Shown: one piece after another, positions 8,269 through 18,800 of the stretch
How the letters are laid out: every line of letters begins with the position of its first letter
Position numbering within the stretch: position 1 is the stretch's first letter
From: Corallococcus sp. AS-1-6
GTDB taxonomy: Bacteria > Myxococcota > Myxococcia > Myxococcales > Myxococcaceae
Assembly (NCBI RefSeq): GCF_020037015.1
Contig: NZ_JAIQDE010000005.1
Location: 124,001-188,000 of the forward strand
Direction of reading: 5' to 3'
DNA: 64,000 bases
Notes under the pieces: model-generated
Database searches by the model: none
The model's input: only the letters and a program-made list of their open reading frames with translations
Told to the model about the DNA's origin: nothing
Position numbers and translations under genes: made by a program

Positions 8269-10308
8269 TCACGGGTTGAACTGGATGAGCCCCATGTCCG
8301 ACAGCCCCGAGGAGGAGAACGTCGTGGCCCCCACCGGCGTGGAGCCCTCGAACGTGAAGCCCAGCCGCGTGGAGCCGTCCGGCGACACCGCCATGAACGC
8401 GTCGGAGACCTGGGAGCCCAGCATGCGCGACCAGCGGTGGGCGCCCGTGGGGCTGAAGCTGGCCACGAACCGGAGCGCGCCGCCCTGGGGCAGACCGGGC
8501 GTGCCCAGCTCGCCGCCGCCCAGGTCCAGCGTGTACGCCGACACGCGGCCGTTCACCACGATGTTGCCCGCGCCATCCACCGCCACCTGCTCCGCCACGT
8601 CCCCGGAGGGCTGGGTTGTCAGCACGCGCACCCAGCCCTCGCCGCCGGACGCGGTGAGCGTGCCGAACACGCCGTCATCCGGACGCACGTCGTGGGTGGG
8701 GTCATGGCTCGAATACGTCTGGCCCTGGAAGGTGAACGTCCCGTTGAAGCCTCCGGCGAACGCCACGCCCCCGTCGGGCAGGGCCGCCAGGCCGCGGATG
8801 CGGCCGATGCCTCCCCCCTTCAATCCGTAGCCCCACACCGGCGTGCCATCCGGCGCGAAGCGCGCCACGAAGGCCGTGCCCACGCGCAGGCCCGGCGTCG
8901 CGAGCGTGGCGTTGTTGCCGCGGCCCCCCATGAAGATGTTGCCCCCCGCGTCCGTGGCGAGCGCGGACGCCACCGTGTACTCGTCCACGGTGTAGAAGGC
9001 CTGCGACCACTGGTGGCCGCCGCTGTAGTCGAACTTCGCCAGGAAGAGGGACCGGGTCGAGTCATCCCGGCTCTCGCTCATCGAGCCCGCGTAGAGGTCG
9101 CCGCCGCCCAGGTCCATGTAGCCCTTGAAGTGGCCCGCGACGATGACGCTCCCGTTGGCGTCGGTGGCGACGGCGGTGGGGACGGCGATGGACGTGTAGA
9201 CCTGCCCCTCCGCCCAGCCCGGCCGCGTCTCCGCGTGGAAGCCGCGCGCCCAGACGGGGTTGCCGGTGGGGGACAGCTTCAGCACGAACATCCCCACCGC
9301 GGGGGTGTTGGGAGCGATGTACGGCAGCGCGCCGGTGCCCAGGTCCGGGCTGCCCTCGTAGGTGCCCACCACCAGCACGTTGCCCAGCGGCGTCACCGTC
9401 ATCGCCTCCAGGGACACCGGCTGCCCCACCCCGTACGCGCGCGACCACTGGTGCTGGGCCGCCGTGTTGAAGCGCGCCACCAGGAAGCCCGAGGGCCCCG
9501 GCAGTTCCGCGCCGCCCGCCTGCGCCGGGCCGTCATGGTACGCCCCACCCAGCACGAAGCCGGAGCCATCCGGCAGGTTGAGCAGCGCGCGCGCCTGCTC
9601 CCGCGCCGTGCCCCCCAGCGTCTTCGCCCAGGCCTGCGAGGGCGTGCCGCTCCCCCGGTACGTGCACCAGTCGTAGCGGTAGACCGTGTCCAACCGCGGC
9701 CGGCGCGAAACGTTGGACGCCTCGCGCGAGGAGAACTCCGCCCCGTCGTCCCCCAGCGGGAGGACGCCCAGGTCGAAGGTGTGGCGGTCGAGCACCGCCC
9801 CCTTCACGTCCGCCGTCAGCCAGGCGTCATTGGCGACGGAGGCCACGGTGGTCACCGCGGCGCCCTGCGCCGGCCGGGTGTTCCAGGTGAGGGCGGGCTC
9901 ATAGACGCTCCCCGTCACCGGGTGGAACGACAGCCCCGTGTGGGTGCCCTGCTTCGCGTACAGCCGCAGCCGCGCCTGGACGAGCTCGCCGCCCTCCCCC
10001 TCCAACTGGAAGCGCAGATACGACTGGTAGCGCGTGGGGGCCGCGTCCACGTACAGCGTGGACACGCTGCTCATGTTCACGTCCGGCTGGTCACTGCGCA
10101 CGGAACCGTCGCCCACCGGCACCAGCGTCCGTGAGTCCAGAGACGTCTGGGGCTGGCATGAGGCGGGCAGCGCCGCCTGCTCCACCGCCGTCAACGCCCC
10201 CTCCGTCAACCCGTCCTCCGCCCCTGTCGCTCCGCCGCACCGTGGCAGCACCGCCAGCATCGCCAACGCCGCTGCCCCCTGCGCTCCCCGCTTCCATCCG
10301 TTCCGCAT
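8269..10308 (-). CDS. Exported DNRLRE-domain / SBBP beta-propeller protein
   Basis: A 679-residue exported protein of unknown role. The start MRNGWKRGAQGAAALAM gives a signal sequence ending near LPRCGG, an atypical lipobox (Arg before Cys), so lipid anchoring is uncertain. Residues of about 45-200 look like a DNRLRE/CBM96-type beta sandwich (LYVDAAPTRYQSYLRFQLEG, LTWNTRPAQGA). From about 210 on come six or more imperfect repeats of the form GxxVVAGxFxGxxDLGGG (GNVLVVGTYEGSPDLG, GSVIVAGHFKGYMDLGGG, GGVAFAGGFNGTFTFQG), typical SBBP propeller blades. It sits between ftsH and folP, splitting a housekeeping block, and a terminator separates it from ftsH. An adhesion or surface role would be a guess. 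Confidence 0.75.
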   Translation of the reverse strand: MRNGWKRGAQGAAALAMLAVLPRCGGATGAEDGLTEGALTAVEQAALPASCQPQTSLDSRTLVPVGDGSVRSDQPDVNMSSVSTLYVDAAPTRYQSYLRFQLEGEGGELVQARLRLYAKQGTHTGLSFHPVTGSVYEPALTWNTRPAQGAAVTTVASVANDAWLTADVKGAVLDRHTFDLGVLPLGDDGAEFSSREASNVSRRPRLDTVYRYDWCTYRGSGTPSQAWAKTLGGTAREQARALLNLPDGSGFVLGGAYHDGPAQAGGAELPGPSGFLVARFNTAAQHQWSRAYGVGQPVSLEAMTVTPLGNVLVVGTYEGSPDLGTGALPYIAPNTPAVGMFVLKLSPTGNPVWARGFHAETRPGWAEGQVYTSIAVPTAVATDANGSVIVAGHFKGYMDLGGGDLYAGSMSESRDDSTRSLFLAKFDYSGGHQWSQAFYTVDEYTVASALATDAGGNIFMGGRGNNATLATPGLRVGTAFVARFAPDGTPVWGYGLKGGGIGRIRGLAALPDGGVAFAGGFNGTFTFQGQTYSSHDPTHDVRPDDGVFGTLTASGGEGWVRVLTTQPSGDVAEQVAVDGAGNIVVNGRVSAYTLDLGGGELGTPGLPQGGALRFVASFSPTGAHRWSRMLGSQVSDAFMAVSPDGSTRLGFTFEGSTPVGATTFSSSGLSDMGLIQFNP

Positions 10309-10459
10309 CGTCGTGTCGTCCCCCGACGAGGCCTTCCCAGCCCCGCGGTCCCTTGAAACTGCATCCCAGGTGCCAGCGAGCATCCGCTCGCGGACACGGG
10401 ACACGGCCCCCAGGGAGGGAAGGCGGAGGGCCCGGAGTGGCGCCTGGAGTTCACAAGGA

Positions 10460-10499
10460 CAAAACGAAAAGGCCCTCCCCGGTTCACGGGAAGGGCCTT
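10460..10499 (-). terminator. Rho-independent terminator after ftsH
   Basis: Read on the minus strand: AAGGCCCT, a short loop region, AGGGCCTT, then TTTTCGTTTTG. The arms at 10469-10476 and 10492-10499 are perfect complements. It lies 31 bases after the ftsH stop and before the propeller gene, so it should end the tilS-ftsH transcript. Confidence 0.8.
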
Positions 10500-10529
10500 C
10501 GTCACTTCAGGAGGAAGCCTTGAGCGGCG

Positions 10530-12446
<1,917 letters not shown>

Positions 12447-12627
12447 GTTTCAGCTGCCCTTTCGGTACTCGGCGGGATGAGGGCCGTGCCAGGAGGAACC
12501 CTGGCGAAGTTCGTCATGTGCCCGGCGCCCGCCCGTGTGCAGGCCAGCGACGGACCGTATCAGCAACAGCAAAAAGCCCTCAACTATTTAGGGGACCGCG
12601 ACCATCCCCCGTTTCGAAGCTTCGACT

Positions 12628-13998
12628 CTATAACGGAGGGGTCTTCCGTTCGCTCGTGAGCGGCGGGAAGGCCCACAGCGAGTGTCGGGAAGCCACCTCG
12701 CGCGAAGCGGCTCCAGGTTCGACGAAGCGCGGCAGGACGCCGGGGAGCCACAGCGGCTCGCCGCGCGCGTCCACCACCACCGGCTGCGCGTCGCGCGCCT
12801 CCGAAGGGACGCGGGCATCCACCAGCACGTCCTGCACCTTGCGGTGGCCCGCGCGCGTACGGACGCGGTCGCCCTGCTTCCTGGAACGCACCGTGAGTGG
12901 CCACGCTGTCCCCTCCTCCAACACCAGGGCCAACACGCCTGGGGGCGGCAAACCTTCCGCGGCCACCTGGAAGCGCCACGCGCCGAAGTCCCCTTGCGCC
13001 CCCGGCCCCGCGAGCACCAGCGGCGCGGGCGGTGATTCCCCTCCCGCCCCCACGCAGCGCACCCGCCCGCCGGTGGCCTTCAGGAGGAGGCCATCGCTCA
13101 GCGGCATGACGCCCCCGCGCGCCACCACGTCCCACGCGCGCTCCAGCGTGGCGTGGTCCACCCGGGCCCCCGCCGCGCCCAGCAGCCGTGCGAGCACGCG
13201 GCGCCACAGCGGCGGCTCCAGCGCGCGAAGGCCCACGGCGTCCAGCCCGCCCCCGGGCAGCTCCAGCCGCGCCCACGCCCCTTGCGCCAGCCCGTCGAGC
13301 AGGGCCGCGTCCTCGGAGGCGAGCCGCGCGAAGGTGGCCAGGTGCTCCACGGTGCTGAAGCCCGCCGCGCGATGGAGCGCGGGCAGCACGTCCTGGCGCA
13401 CGCGCGTGCGGAAGTAGGAGGGGTCCGCGTTCATCGGATCCACCACGAACCCCACCCCCTCGGTGGCCAGGAAGGCGAGCACGTCCTCGCGCGAGCACGC
13501 GAGCAGCGGACGGAGGAGCGTGTCCGCGCGGGCGTGGATGGCGCGCGCGCCCCGGAGCGCCGCGCCCCGGGCCAGCCGCATGAGCAGCGTCTCCGCCTGG
13601 TCGTCCAGCGTGTGGCCGGTGGCCACGAAGTCCAGCCCGCGCTCCTGTCGCAGGACCTCCAGGGTCGCGTACCTCGCCTCGCGCGCCCGCGCCTCCAGCC
13701 CCGCCCCGGGCGCCAGCGCGAGCCGCCGGACGTGGCAGGTCAGCCCCAGGCGCTCGGCCAGGCTGACGACGGAGGTCACCTCGCGCGCGGCCTCCGCCCG
13801 CAGGCCATGGTCCACCGTCGCCACCTCCACGCGCAGCCCCAGCGCCTCGCGCACGCGCGCCGTCCCCACGAGGAGCGCGGTGGAGTCCGCGCCTCCGGAG
13901 ACGGCGAGCAGCACCGAGCGCGAGCGGGCACCGTGCCCGGCATACGAGCGGGCGAGCATGGCAGGCAGCGGGGAGCTTTCAGGGGACGCGCGAGGCAT
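12628..13998 (-). CDS. tilS: tRNA(Ile)-lysidine synthase TilS
   Basis: Converts C34 of the minor tRNA-Ile(CAU) to lysidine using ATP and lysine, so that it reads AUA. The PP-loop SGGADST is at residues 34-40, followed by VDHGLR and GHTLDDQAETLLMRL, which identify the N-type ATP pyrophosphatase domain. The C-terminal region (about 350-456) includes a TilS_C-like stretch KQGDRVR with RKVQDVLVDARVP. Length 456 is normal. The first 15 or so residues precede usual TilS alignments, and Met14 is an alternative start. It heads the leftward block ahead of ftsH, a classical pairing. Confidence 0.95.
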   Translation of the reverse strand: MPRASPESSPLPAMLARSYAGHGARSRSVLLAVSGGADSTALLVGTARVREALGLRVEVATVDHGLRAEAAREVTSVVSLAERLGLTCHVRRLALAPGAGLEARAREARYATLEVLRQERGLDFVATGHTLDDQAETLLMRLARGAALRGARAIHARADTLLRPLLACSREDVLAFLATEGVGFVVDPMNADPSYFRTRVRQDVLPALHRAAGFSTVEHLATFARLASEDAALLDGLAQGAWARLELPGGGLDAVGLRALEPPLWRRVLARLLGAAGARVDHATLERAWDVVARGGVMPLSDGLLLKATGGRVRCVGAGGESPPAPLVLAGPGAQGDFGAWRFQVAAEGLPPPGVLALVLEEGTAWPLTVRSRKQGDRVRTRAGHRKVQDVLVDARVPSEARDAQPVVVDARGEPLWLPGVLPRFVEPGAASREVASRHSLWAFPPLTSERKTPPL

Positions 13999-14159
13999 GG
14001 CGCCAGCGATCGGAATGGAGTGTCGGATGACCGGGTTACAGATTCGCGGTGGACGGAAGGCGTGGGGATGCAGTCCATGATTCCCACAACGCAGGGACGC
14101 GGGGCGGAAATAGAACGGCGCCTCGTGGTTGTTGGTTGGACGTTCTGGACTTCATGACG
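13999..14159. other. Intergenic region upstream of tilS
   Basis: This is the first part of a 436-base gap between tilS (leftward) and the first ribbon-helix-helix gene (rightward). It should hold the tilS promoter and the promoter of the small RNA candidate to its right. No convincing -35/-10 pair was found by eye: TTGGAC at 14136-14141 is a possible -35, but no good -10 stands at the right spacing. The remainder of the gap, from about 14290 to 14434, holds no recognised element apart from the leader of the gene at 14435. Confidence 0.4.
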
Positions 14160-14286
14160 TTGGACCTAGGGGTCCCCCCCCTCCCCCTCTGGGTCCACGG
14201 GGCCGCTTGGAGATTCGCTCCCTGCGGTCCCTCTTTCCGAAGCGCCCCGGTCTCCCTCGCGGAGGCCGGGGCGTTTCTCTTTCTTT
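14160..14286 (+). ncRNA. Candidate structured small RNA with intrinsic terminator
   Basis: Three stem-loops follow each other on the plus strand. SL1: GGACC (14162-14166) pairs with GGTCC (14171-14175). SL2: GGGGCCGC (14199-14206) pairs with GCGGTCCC (14224-14231, one G-U) and encloses GGAG/CTCC (14209-14212 with 14218-14221). SL3 is a strong terminator hairpin. TGGACC at 14161 can instead pair with GGTCCA at 14192, giving an alternative fold. Between SL1 and SL2 lies an exposed C-rich run containing CCTCC-like sequence. No plus-strand gene exists upstream (tilS is leftward), so the terminator must end a transcript starting in this gap. The 5' end is not determined and the family is not recognised. 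Confidence 0.5.
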
Positions 14287-14287
14287 T
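14243..14287 (+). terminator. Strong intrinsic terminator
   Basis: CGCCCCGG (14243-14250) pairs with CCGGGGCG (14266-14273), with a further inner pairing CTCC/GGAG, followed by TTTCTCTTTCTTTTT. It is strictly oriented for plus-strand transcription and is not downstream of any annotated plus-strand CDS. Confidence 0.85.
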
Positions 14288-14434
14288 TGCTGGCACCCAT
14301 TGTCGGAAGTGGGGCGTTCAGCCCGCGGGCGCACGCTTGAGTGCTCCGAAACCGTTGACCCTTCAGGGCGTCTGTCGGATAACCGCTCCGGTGTGTTCAG
14401 GTCGTCACCTCGAATCCGCCCCGGAGACCCAGGC

Positions 14435-14644
14435 ATGGCAGGCACCGACAAGCGCAAGCAGTCGCTGTACTTCCCCGAGGAGATGCTGAAGGAGATCCAG
14501 GAGGAAGCGAACCGGCAGGACCGTTCCCTCTCATGGGTGGTGCAGCAGGCCTGGAAGATCGCCCGCGACCGCATCAAGTCATTCCCTGCCGTGAATGACG
14601 TCACGGGCGACGAGCGCACGGACCCGCGCGAAGAAAGGCCGTAA
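14435..14644 (+). CDS. Small ribbon-helix-helix-like protein, copy 1
   Basis: A 69-residue protein. The segment KQSLYFPEEMLKEIQ, then EANRQDRSLSWVVQQAW, fits one beta strand followed by two helices, as in Arc/CopG-type DNA-binding proteins. I believe it belongs to a myxobacterial family of small proteins catalogued as TIGR04563, but this is from memory and not checked. It is paired with a close paralogue nine bases downstream; the two share about 30 nearly identical positions. The start is the ATG in MAGTDKRKQ; the frame is open further upstream only through the small-RNA region. The target is unknown. Confidence 0.7.
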   Translation: MAGTDKRKQSLYFPEEMLKEIQEEANRQDRSLSWVVQQAWKIARDRIKSFPAVNDVTGDERTDPREERP

Positions 14645-14653
14645 GGCAGGGCA

Positions 14654-14935
14654 ATGGCCACCACGGATCACCGCAAGCAATCCCTCTACTTCCCCGAGGA
14701 CATGCTGGAAGAGATCCAGCGTGAGGCCACGCGACAGGATCGTTCCCTGTCGTGGATCGTCCAGCAGGCATGGAAGGTCGCCCGCGCGGACATCCGCCGC
14801 ATGCCTTCGGTCAACGACGTGCTGGGCCCCCTGCCTCCACGGCCGGTGGCCCCCGCGGCGCAGACGGCCACCTCCGCTCCGGCGGTGGTGACCTCCAGCG
14901 CCCCGGCCTCCTCGGACGAGCCCTCCAAGCCTTAG
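14654..14935 (+). CDS. Small ribbon-helix-helix-like protein, copy 2
   Basis: A 93-residue paralogue of the preceding gene, starting MATTDHRKQSLYFPEDML. The core through RSLSWIVQQAWKVAR matches copy 1 closely, and it adds an Ala/Pro/Ser-rich, probably disordered tail of about 40 residues. The nine-base spacing implies one transcript. A pair of near-identical RHH cores could form heterodimers; that is inference. It converges on the 5'-nucleotidase-like lipoprotein gene 48 bases on. Confidence 0.7.
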   Translation: MATTDHRKQSLYFPEDMLEEIQREATRQDRSLSWIVQQAWKVARADIRRMPSVNDVLGPLPPRPVAPAAQTATSAPAVVTSSAPASSDEPSKP

Positions 14936-14983
14936 GGGCTTCCGTCCACCCCGGCCCCGTGAAGTCCGACACCGCGCATGACG

Positions 14984-15814
14984 TCAGCGCGGGGCGGGCC
15001 GGGCGGGCCGGGCGCAGTTGGTGAAGACGATGCGCGGGGCTTCCTTCAGCGCCTGGACCGGGCTGGGGTACGTGCTCTTCATGTACGCCGCCGCGATGTT
15101 GGCGTCCGTGCCGCCCAGCTTGCGCGCCGTCACCGGGTTGCGGTCCGGGTCCTGTCCCGCGTTGCCCAGGATGCCGCCGTAGCCGTCCCCTCCCTCCAGC
15201 AGGAACGTGGACATCGCCACCCGGTAGCGGATGGACGCGTCGTCGCGCGCGGGGATGGACACGGCGCGCCCGCGCACGCGCAGCTCCGTCACACGCTGGC
15301 CCGCCGGACGCGCGCAGTCCACGCGCAGGGTGGTGCCGTCGGACACGTGGAGGAAGGCGCCGGACGGCGACACGATGGCCTGCCCCTCCAGGGCCAGCGC
15401 CTCCACGGAGTGCTCGAAGAGGTCCACGAGCTGCTTCTCCGTGAGGTCCACCGTCACGACGAGGTTCTCGAAGAGGATGACCTCGTGGAGGACGCCGTCG
15501 GTGAGCGGCCCCGTGCGCAGGGACGTGCGGGTGACGCACAGGCCCTCGTCGCGCAGCGAGCCGCCGTTGATGATGCCCAGCTCCGTGGCCTTCGCGGCGC
15601 CGTCCTCCGCGTGGAGGAACGCGTCCGCGGCCAACTGCCCCAGCGCGTTGTTGTCATGGCGGGTGAAGGCCGAGCCCAACTGGACCTCCTCGCCCAGGTA
15701 GCCCACGACGGCGTCGGGGTCGTCCACCAGCGGGGCGCAGGAGTCGTTGTACGCGAGGCAGCCGGGCAGCAGCGTGAGCGCCGCGAGCGCGGCGGTGAGG
15801 TGGCGGCGGTCCAT
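14984..15814 (-). CDS. Lipoprotein with orphan 5'-nucleotidase C-terminal domain
   Basis: A 276-residue lipoprotein (LTLLPGC lipobox near residue 19). Its whole mature part matches the substrate-binding C-terminal domain of UshA-type 5'-nucleotidases: the GNxxADA-like segment HDNNALGQLAADAFLHA, NGGSLRD, LTEKQLVDLFEHSVE, and YRVAMSTFLLEGGDGY near the end. The N-terminal metallophosphatase domain with the metal ligands is absent, so hydrolysis is not expected from this chain alone. Its ATG overlaps the TonB-receptor stop by one base (TGATG), so the two are translationally coupled and probably act together at the outer membrane. Confidence 0.8.
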   Translation of the reverse strand: MDRRHLTAALAALTLLPGCLAYNDSCAPLVDDPDAVVGYLGEEVQLGSAFTRHDNNALGQLAADAFLHAEDGAAKATELGIINGGSLRDEGLCVTRTSLRTGPLTDGVLHEVILFENLVVTVDLTEKQLVDLFEHSVEALALEGQAIVSPSGAFLHVSDGTTLRVDCARPAGQRVTELRVRGRAVSIPARDDASIRYRVAMSTFLLEGGDGYGGILGNAGQDPDRNPVTARKLGGTDANIAAAYMKSTYPSPVQALKEAPRIVFTNCARPARPAPR

Positions 15815-18800
15815 CAGTAGAAGGCCCTCAGGGTGAGGTAGCCGGACACGCCCTCGCGCGGCAGCAGGCCGGTGACGCGGTCCGGCCGGGGCACGTCGTC
15901 GCGCAGGTCGTGGTCGAAGAGGTTCTGCGCGAAGAGCGTCACCTCGAAGTGCTCCCAGATGGGCTCGGTGCGCAGTTGCGCGGTGATGAGGCTGTAGGCG
16001 GGGATCTCGTAGCGGCGGATGAGCTCCAGCGTGGAGCGGTTGTTGTTGCGCCGCTCGGCGCCGGAGCGCACCACCACGTCCAGGTTCACCCAGTCCCCCA
16101 GGGGCATGGACACGCCCGCGTTGAAGCGCGCCTGGGGCACGTCCGTGAGCAGCCGGGACTGCTCCGGTACCTCCAGGTCCTGCGCGCGGGACAGGCTGGC
16201 GTTGACCCACGCGACGGCGCGCTTGGACGCCTCCAGGCGGGCCTCCGCCTCCACGCCGTACACGCGCACGCCCAGCTCGCGGTTGCGCAGGGGGACGATG
16301 TTGCCGCTGGTGTCCACCGGGGTGATGGGCGAGGCGAAGTTCTGCAGGAAGGCGTTGGCGCGCACGCGCACGCGGGTGTCGCCCGCGGCCTGGACCAGGT
16401 CCATGCCCAGCTCGAAGGTGTCCACGGTGGTGGGCTTGAGCAGCGGGTTTCCCTCGAAGCGGCCCTGGTTGTAGTCGGTGTCGGGGATGCGCTCGACCAG
16501 CTCCTGGGGCGTGGGGGCGCGGAAGGCGCGGCCGTACAGCGCCTTGAGCACCAGCGCGTCCGACGCGGCGATGACCAGGCCCACGCGCGGGTTGATCCGC
16601 ACCAGCATCTTGCTGGCGTCGAGCGTGCCTGACGCCTCCGCGTCGGGGAGCTGGATGGCGTCCAGGCGCAGGCCGAAGGTGAGCGTGAGCGCGGAGAGCA
16701 CGGTCCACTGGTCCTGCGCGGACAGGCCCAGGTTGAGGCGGCGGGAGGCCGCGCCCTTCGTGAGGTCCACCAGGCCTTCCGGGGCGGCGGGGCTGGGGCG
16801 CAGGCGGCCGTCGAGCGTGTAGTTCGTGGTGTAGTCGTACCGGGACAGCGACTGCTGCTCGGCGACGAAGCCCAGGGTGAGGTGGTTCTCCTTCGCCAGC
16901 GCGAGGTCCGCGTCCACGGAGGCCGTCACGGTGCGCACGGTGACCTGCGTCTGTTCCTGGAGCCCGTCGGGGAAGAGGCGGTCCACGCCGTCGCCGGTGC
17001 GGAAGGCCAGGGGCGTGAGCTGGAAGCGGCGGTCGGTGGACTGCTGATCGAAGCCCAGCCGGGCGCGCACCTGGCCGCTGTCGGAGAGGGGCCGCTCCCA
17101 GGTGAGGTCCGCGAGCAGCACGTCCCAGGACAGCCGGGAGTCGTTGCCCACGGTGTCGAACAGGCCGATGAGGGCATCGCGCTTCTCGGAGAGGTAGCGC
17201 GCGGTGACGCCCAAGCGGCCGGCGCTGTCCAGGCCGTAGGACACGCCGCCGCCCGCGTTGACGAGGAAGCGGCCGTCACGGGTGCGGCCCGCGGGCTGGT
17301 CCACGTCGCGCAGGCCCTGGGCCACGGCCTCGTCGTCGAGCGCGTCATGGGCGATGAGGAGGGAGTCTCCCTCCTGGGTCCAGAGGTCCAGGTCCGCGAA
17401 CAGGCGCAGGTCGCCGGTGGTGTGCGCGGCGGACAGGTGGCCGTCGGTGGCGAGCGCCAGGCGGCCGTCGTCGCGGGGGACGCCGCCGGTGGTGATGGCG
17501 CCCCGGACGCCGTCGGCGTGGTGGGTGACGAGGTTGACGACGCCCTGGAAGGCGCCCGCGCCGTAGACGGCGGAGCCGGGGCCGCGGATGACCTCGATGC
17601 GCTCCAGGTTCTCCACCGGCAGGTTCATGAGGGCCTTGCCGTCGAAGAAGTTGTTGAGGCGGTGCCCGTCGAGGAGGAAGAGCACCTCCGCGTCGTTGCG
17701 CAGGCCCCGGATGGCGGTGCGGTGGAAGCCCTGCACGTCGCGGCTGACGGACACGCCGGGCACCACGTCCAGCACGTCCGCCACCGTGCGGGCGCCCAGG
17801 GCGATCATCTGCGAGCGGTTGAAGGACGCGCCGATGGCCGGCACGGTGCGGACGGCCTCCTCCTGGAGGGTCGTCACCGCGAGCACGTCCTCCGCGCTGT
17901 AGAGGGCCAGGTCGTCGTCCATGGCGCTGTGGGAGGAAGCGGACGCGCGGGTGTCGGAGCGAGGTTCCGGAGGAAGGTCCGCGTTGAGCGCGGCCATCGC
18001 GTCGTCGGAGGCGTTCGAAGCGCGGGAGTCGCCATTGCCCGCGCGCCCGGGAGTCCGCGAGTCCGAATCCGCCGCGCGAGCCGGAGCGCGAGAGTCGGAT
18101 GCGTCCGCGTGAACCGGGGCTCGCGAACCGTCCATTCGGGCCGAGGGCGAGGCCGGTGAATTCGTCCGGCTCGAAGCCCGCGAGTCCGTGCCGTCCGTGC
18201 GGGTCGAAGTCCGTGAGTCCGTACCATCCGTGCGGCTCGACGCACGAGGGTCCGTACCGCTGGGGGCTCCCGATGCTCGTGGGTCGGACGCAGTCGGACG
18301 GGAGTCCGCGCTGTCCGCTCGCGTCGAAGTCCGCGCATCGGCGGTCCCCGCGCGCGCGCCTGTTCCATCCGGACGGCCCGCGGAAGGCGGCGGCGCACCT
18401 GCCGCGCCATCGTCCTCCCCTGCCCCCGACGGCGGCGCGAAGGCGTCGATGTCGGGCGCGGACCTCGGGGTGTCACGGGTCCCCTTGCGGCCCGGCGGCG
18501 CGCGGACCGGCGGGGGCTCCGGGGCCTGCGTCCCCACCATCACCCTCGCGGGCCGCAGCGCGGACATGAAGAGCGGCGTGCGCGCTCCATCCAACATCGC
18601 CGCTTCGACGAAGTACTCCACGCCCGGTGGCACCATGTGCTCGGCGGGAATCACCGCGCGGTACAGGTCTCCGTACTGCCGCTCCATGGGGACCTGGACG
18701 TACGGCTCGCCCGGGCCGCGATAGCGGACGAAGAGCTCCAGCACCTTGCCGCCATCCACCAGCGTCGCATCCAACTGGAGGGGCTGCCGGGCCTCGGCGC

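Noticed and set aside
14129-14434. Upstream extension of the first RHH gene through the small-RNA region
   Set aside because: The extension has no similarity to the paralogue, which starts at the equivalent MATTDHRKQ, and it would run through a terminator.
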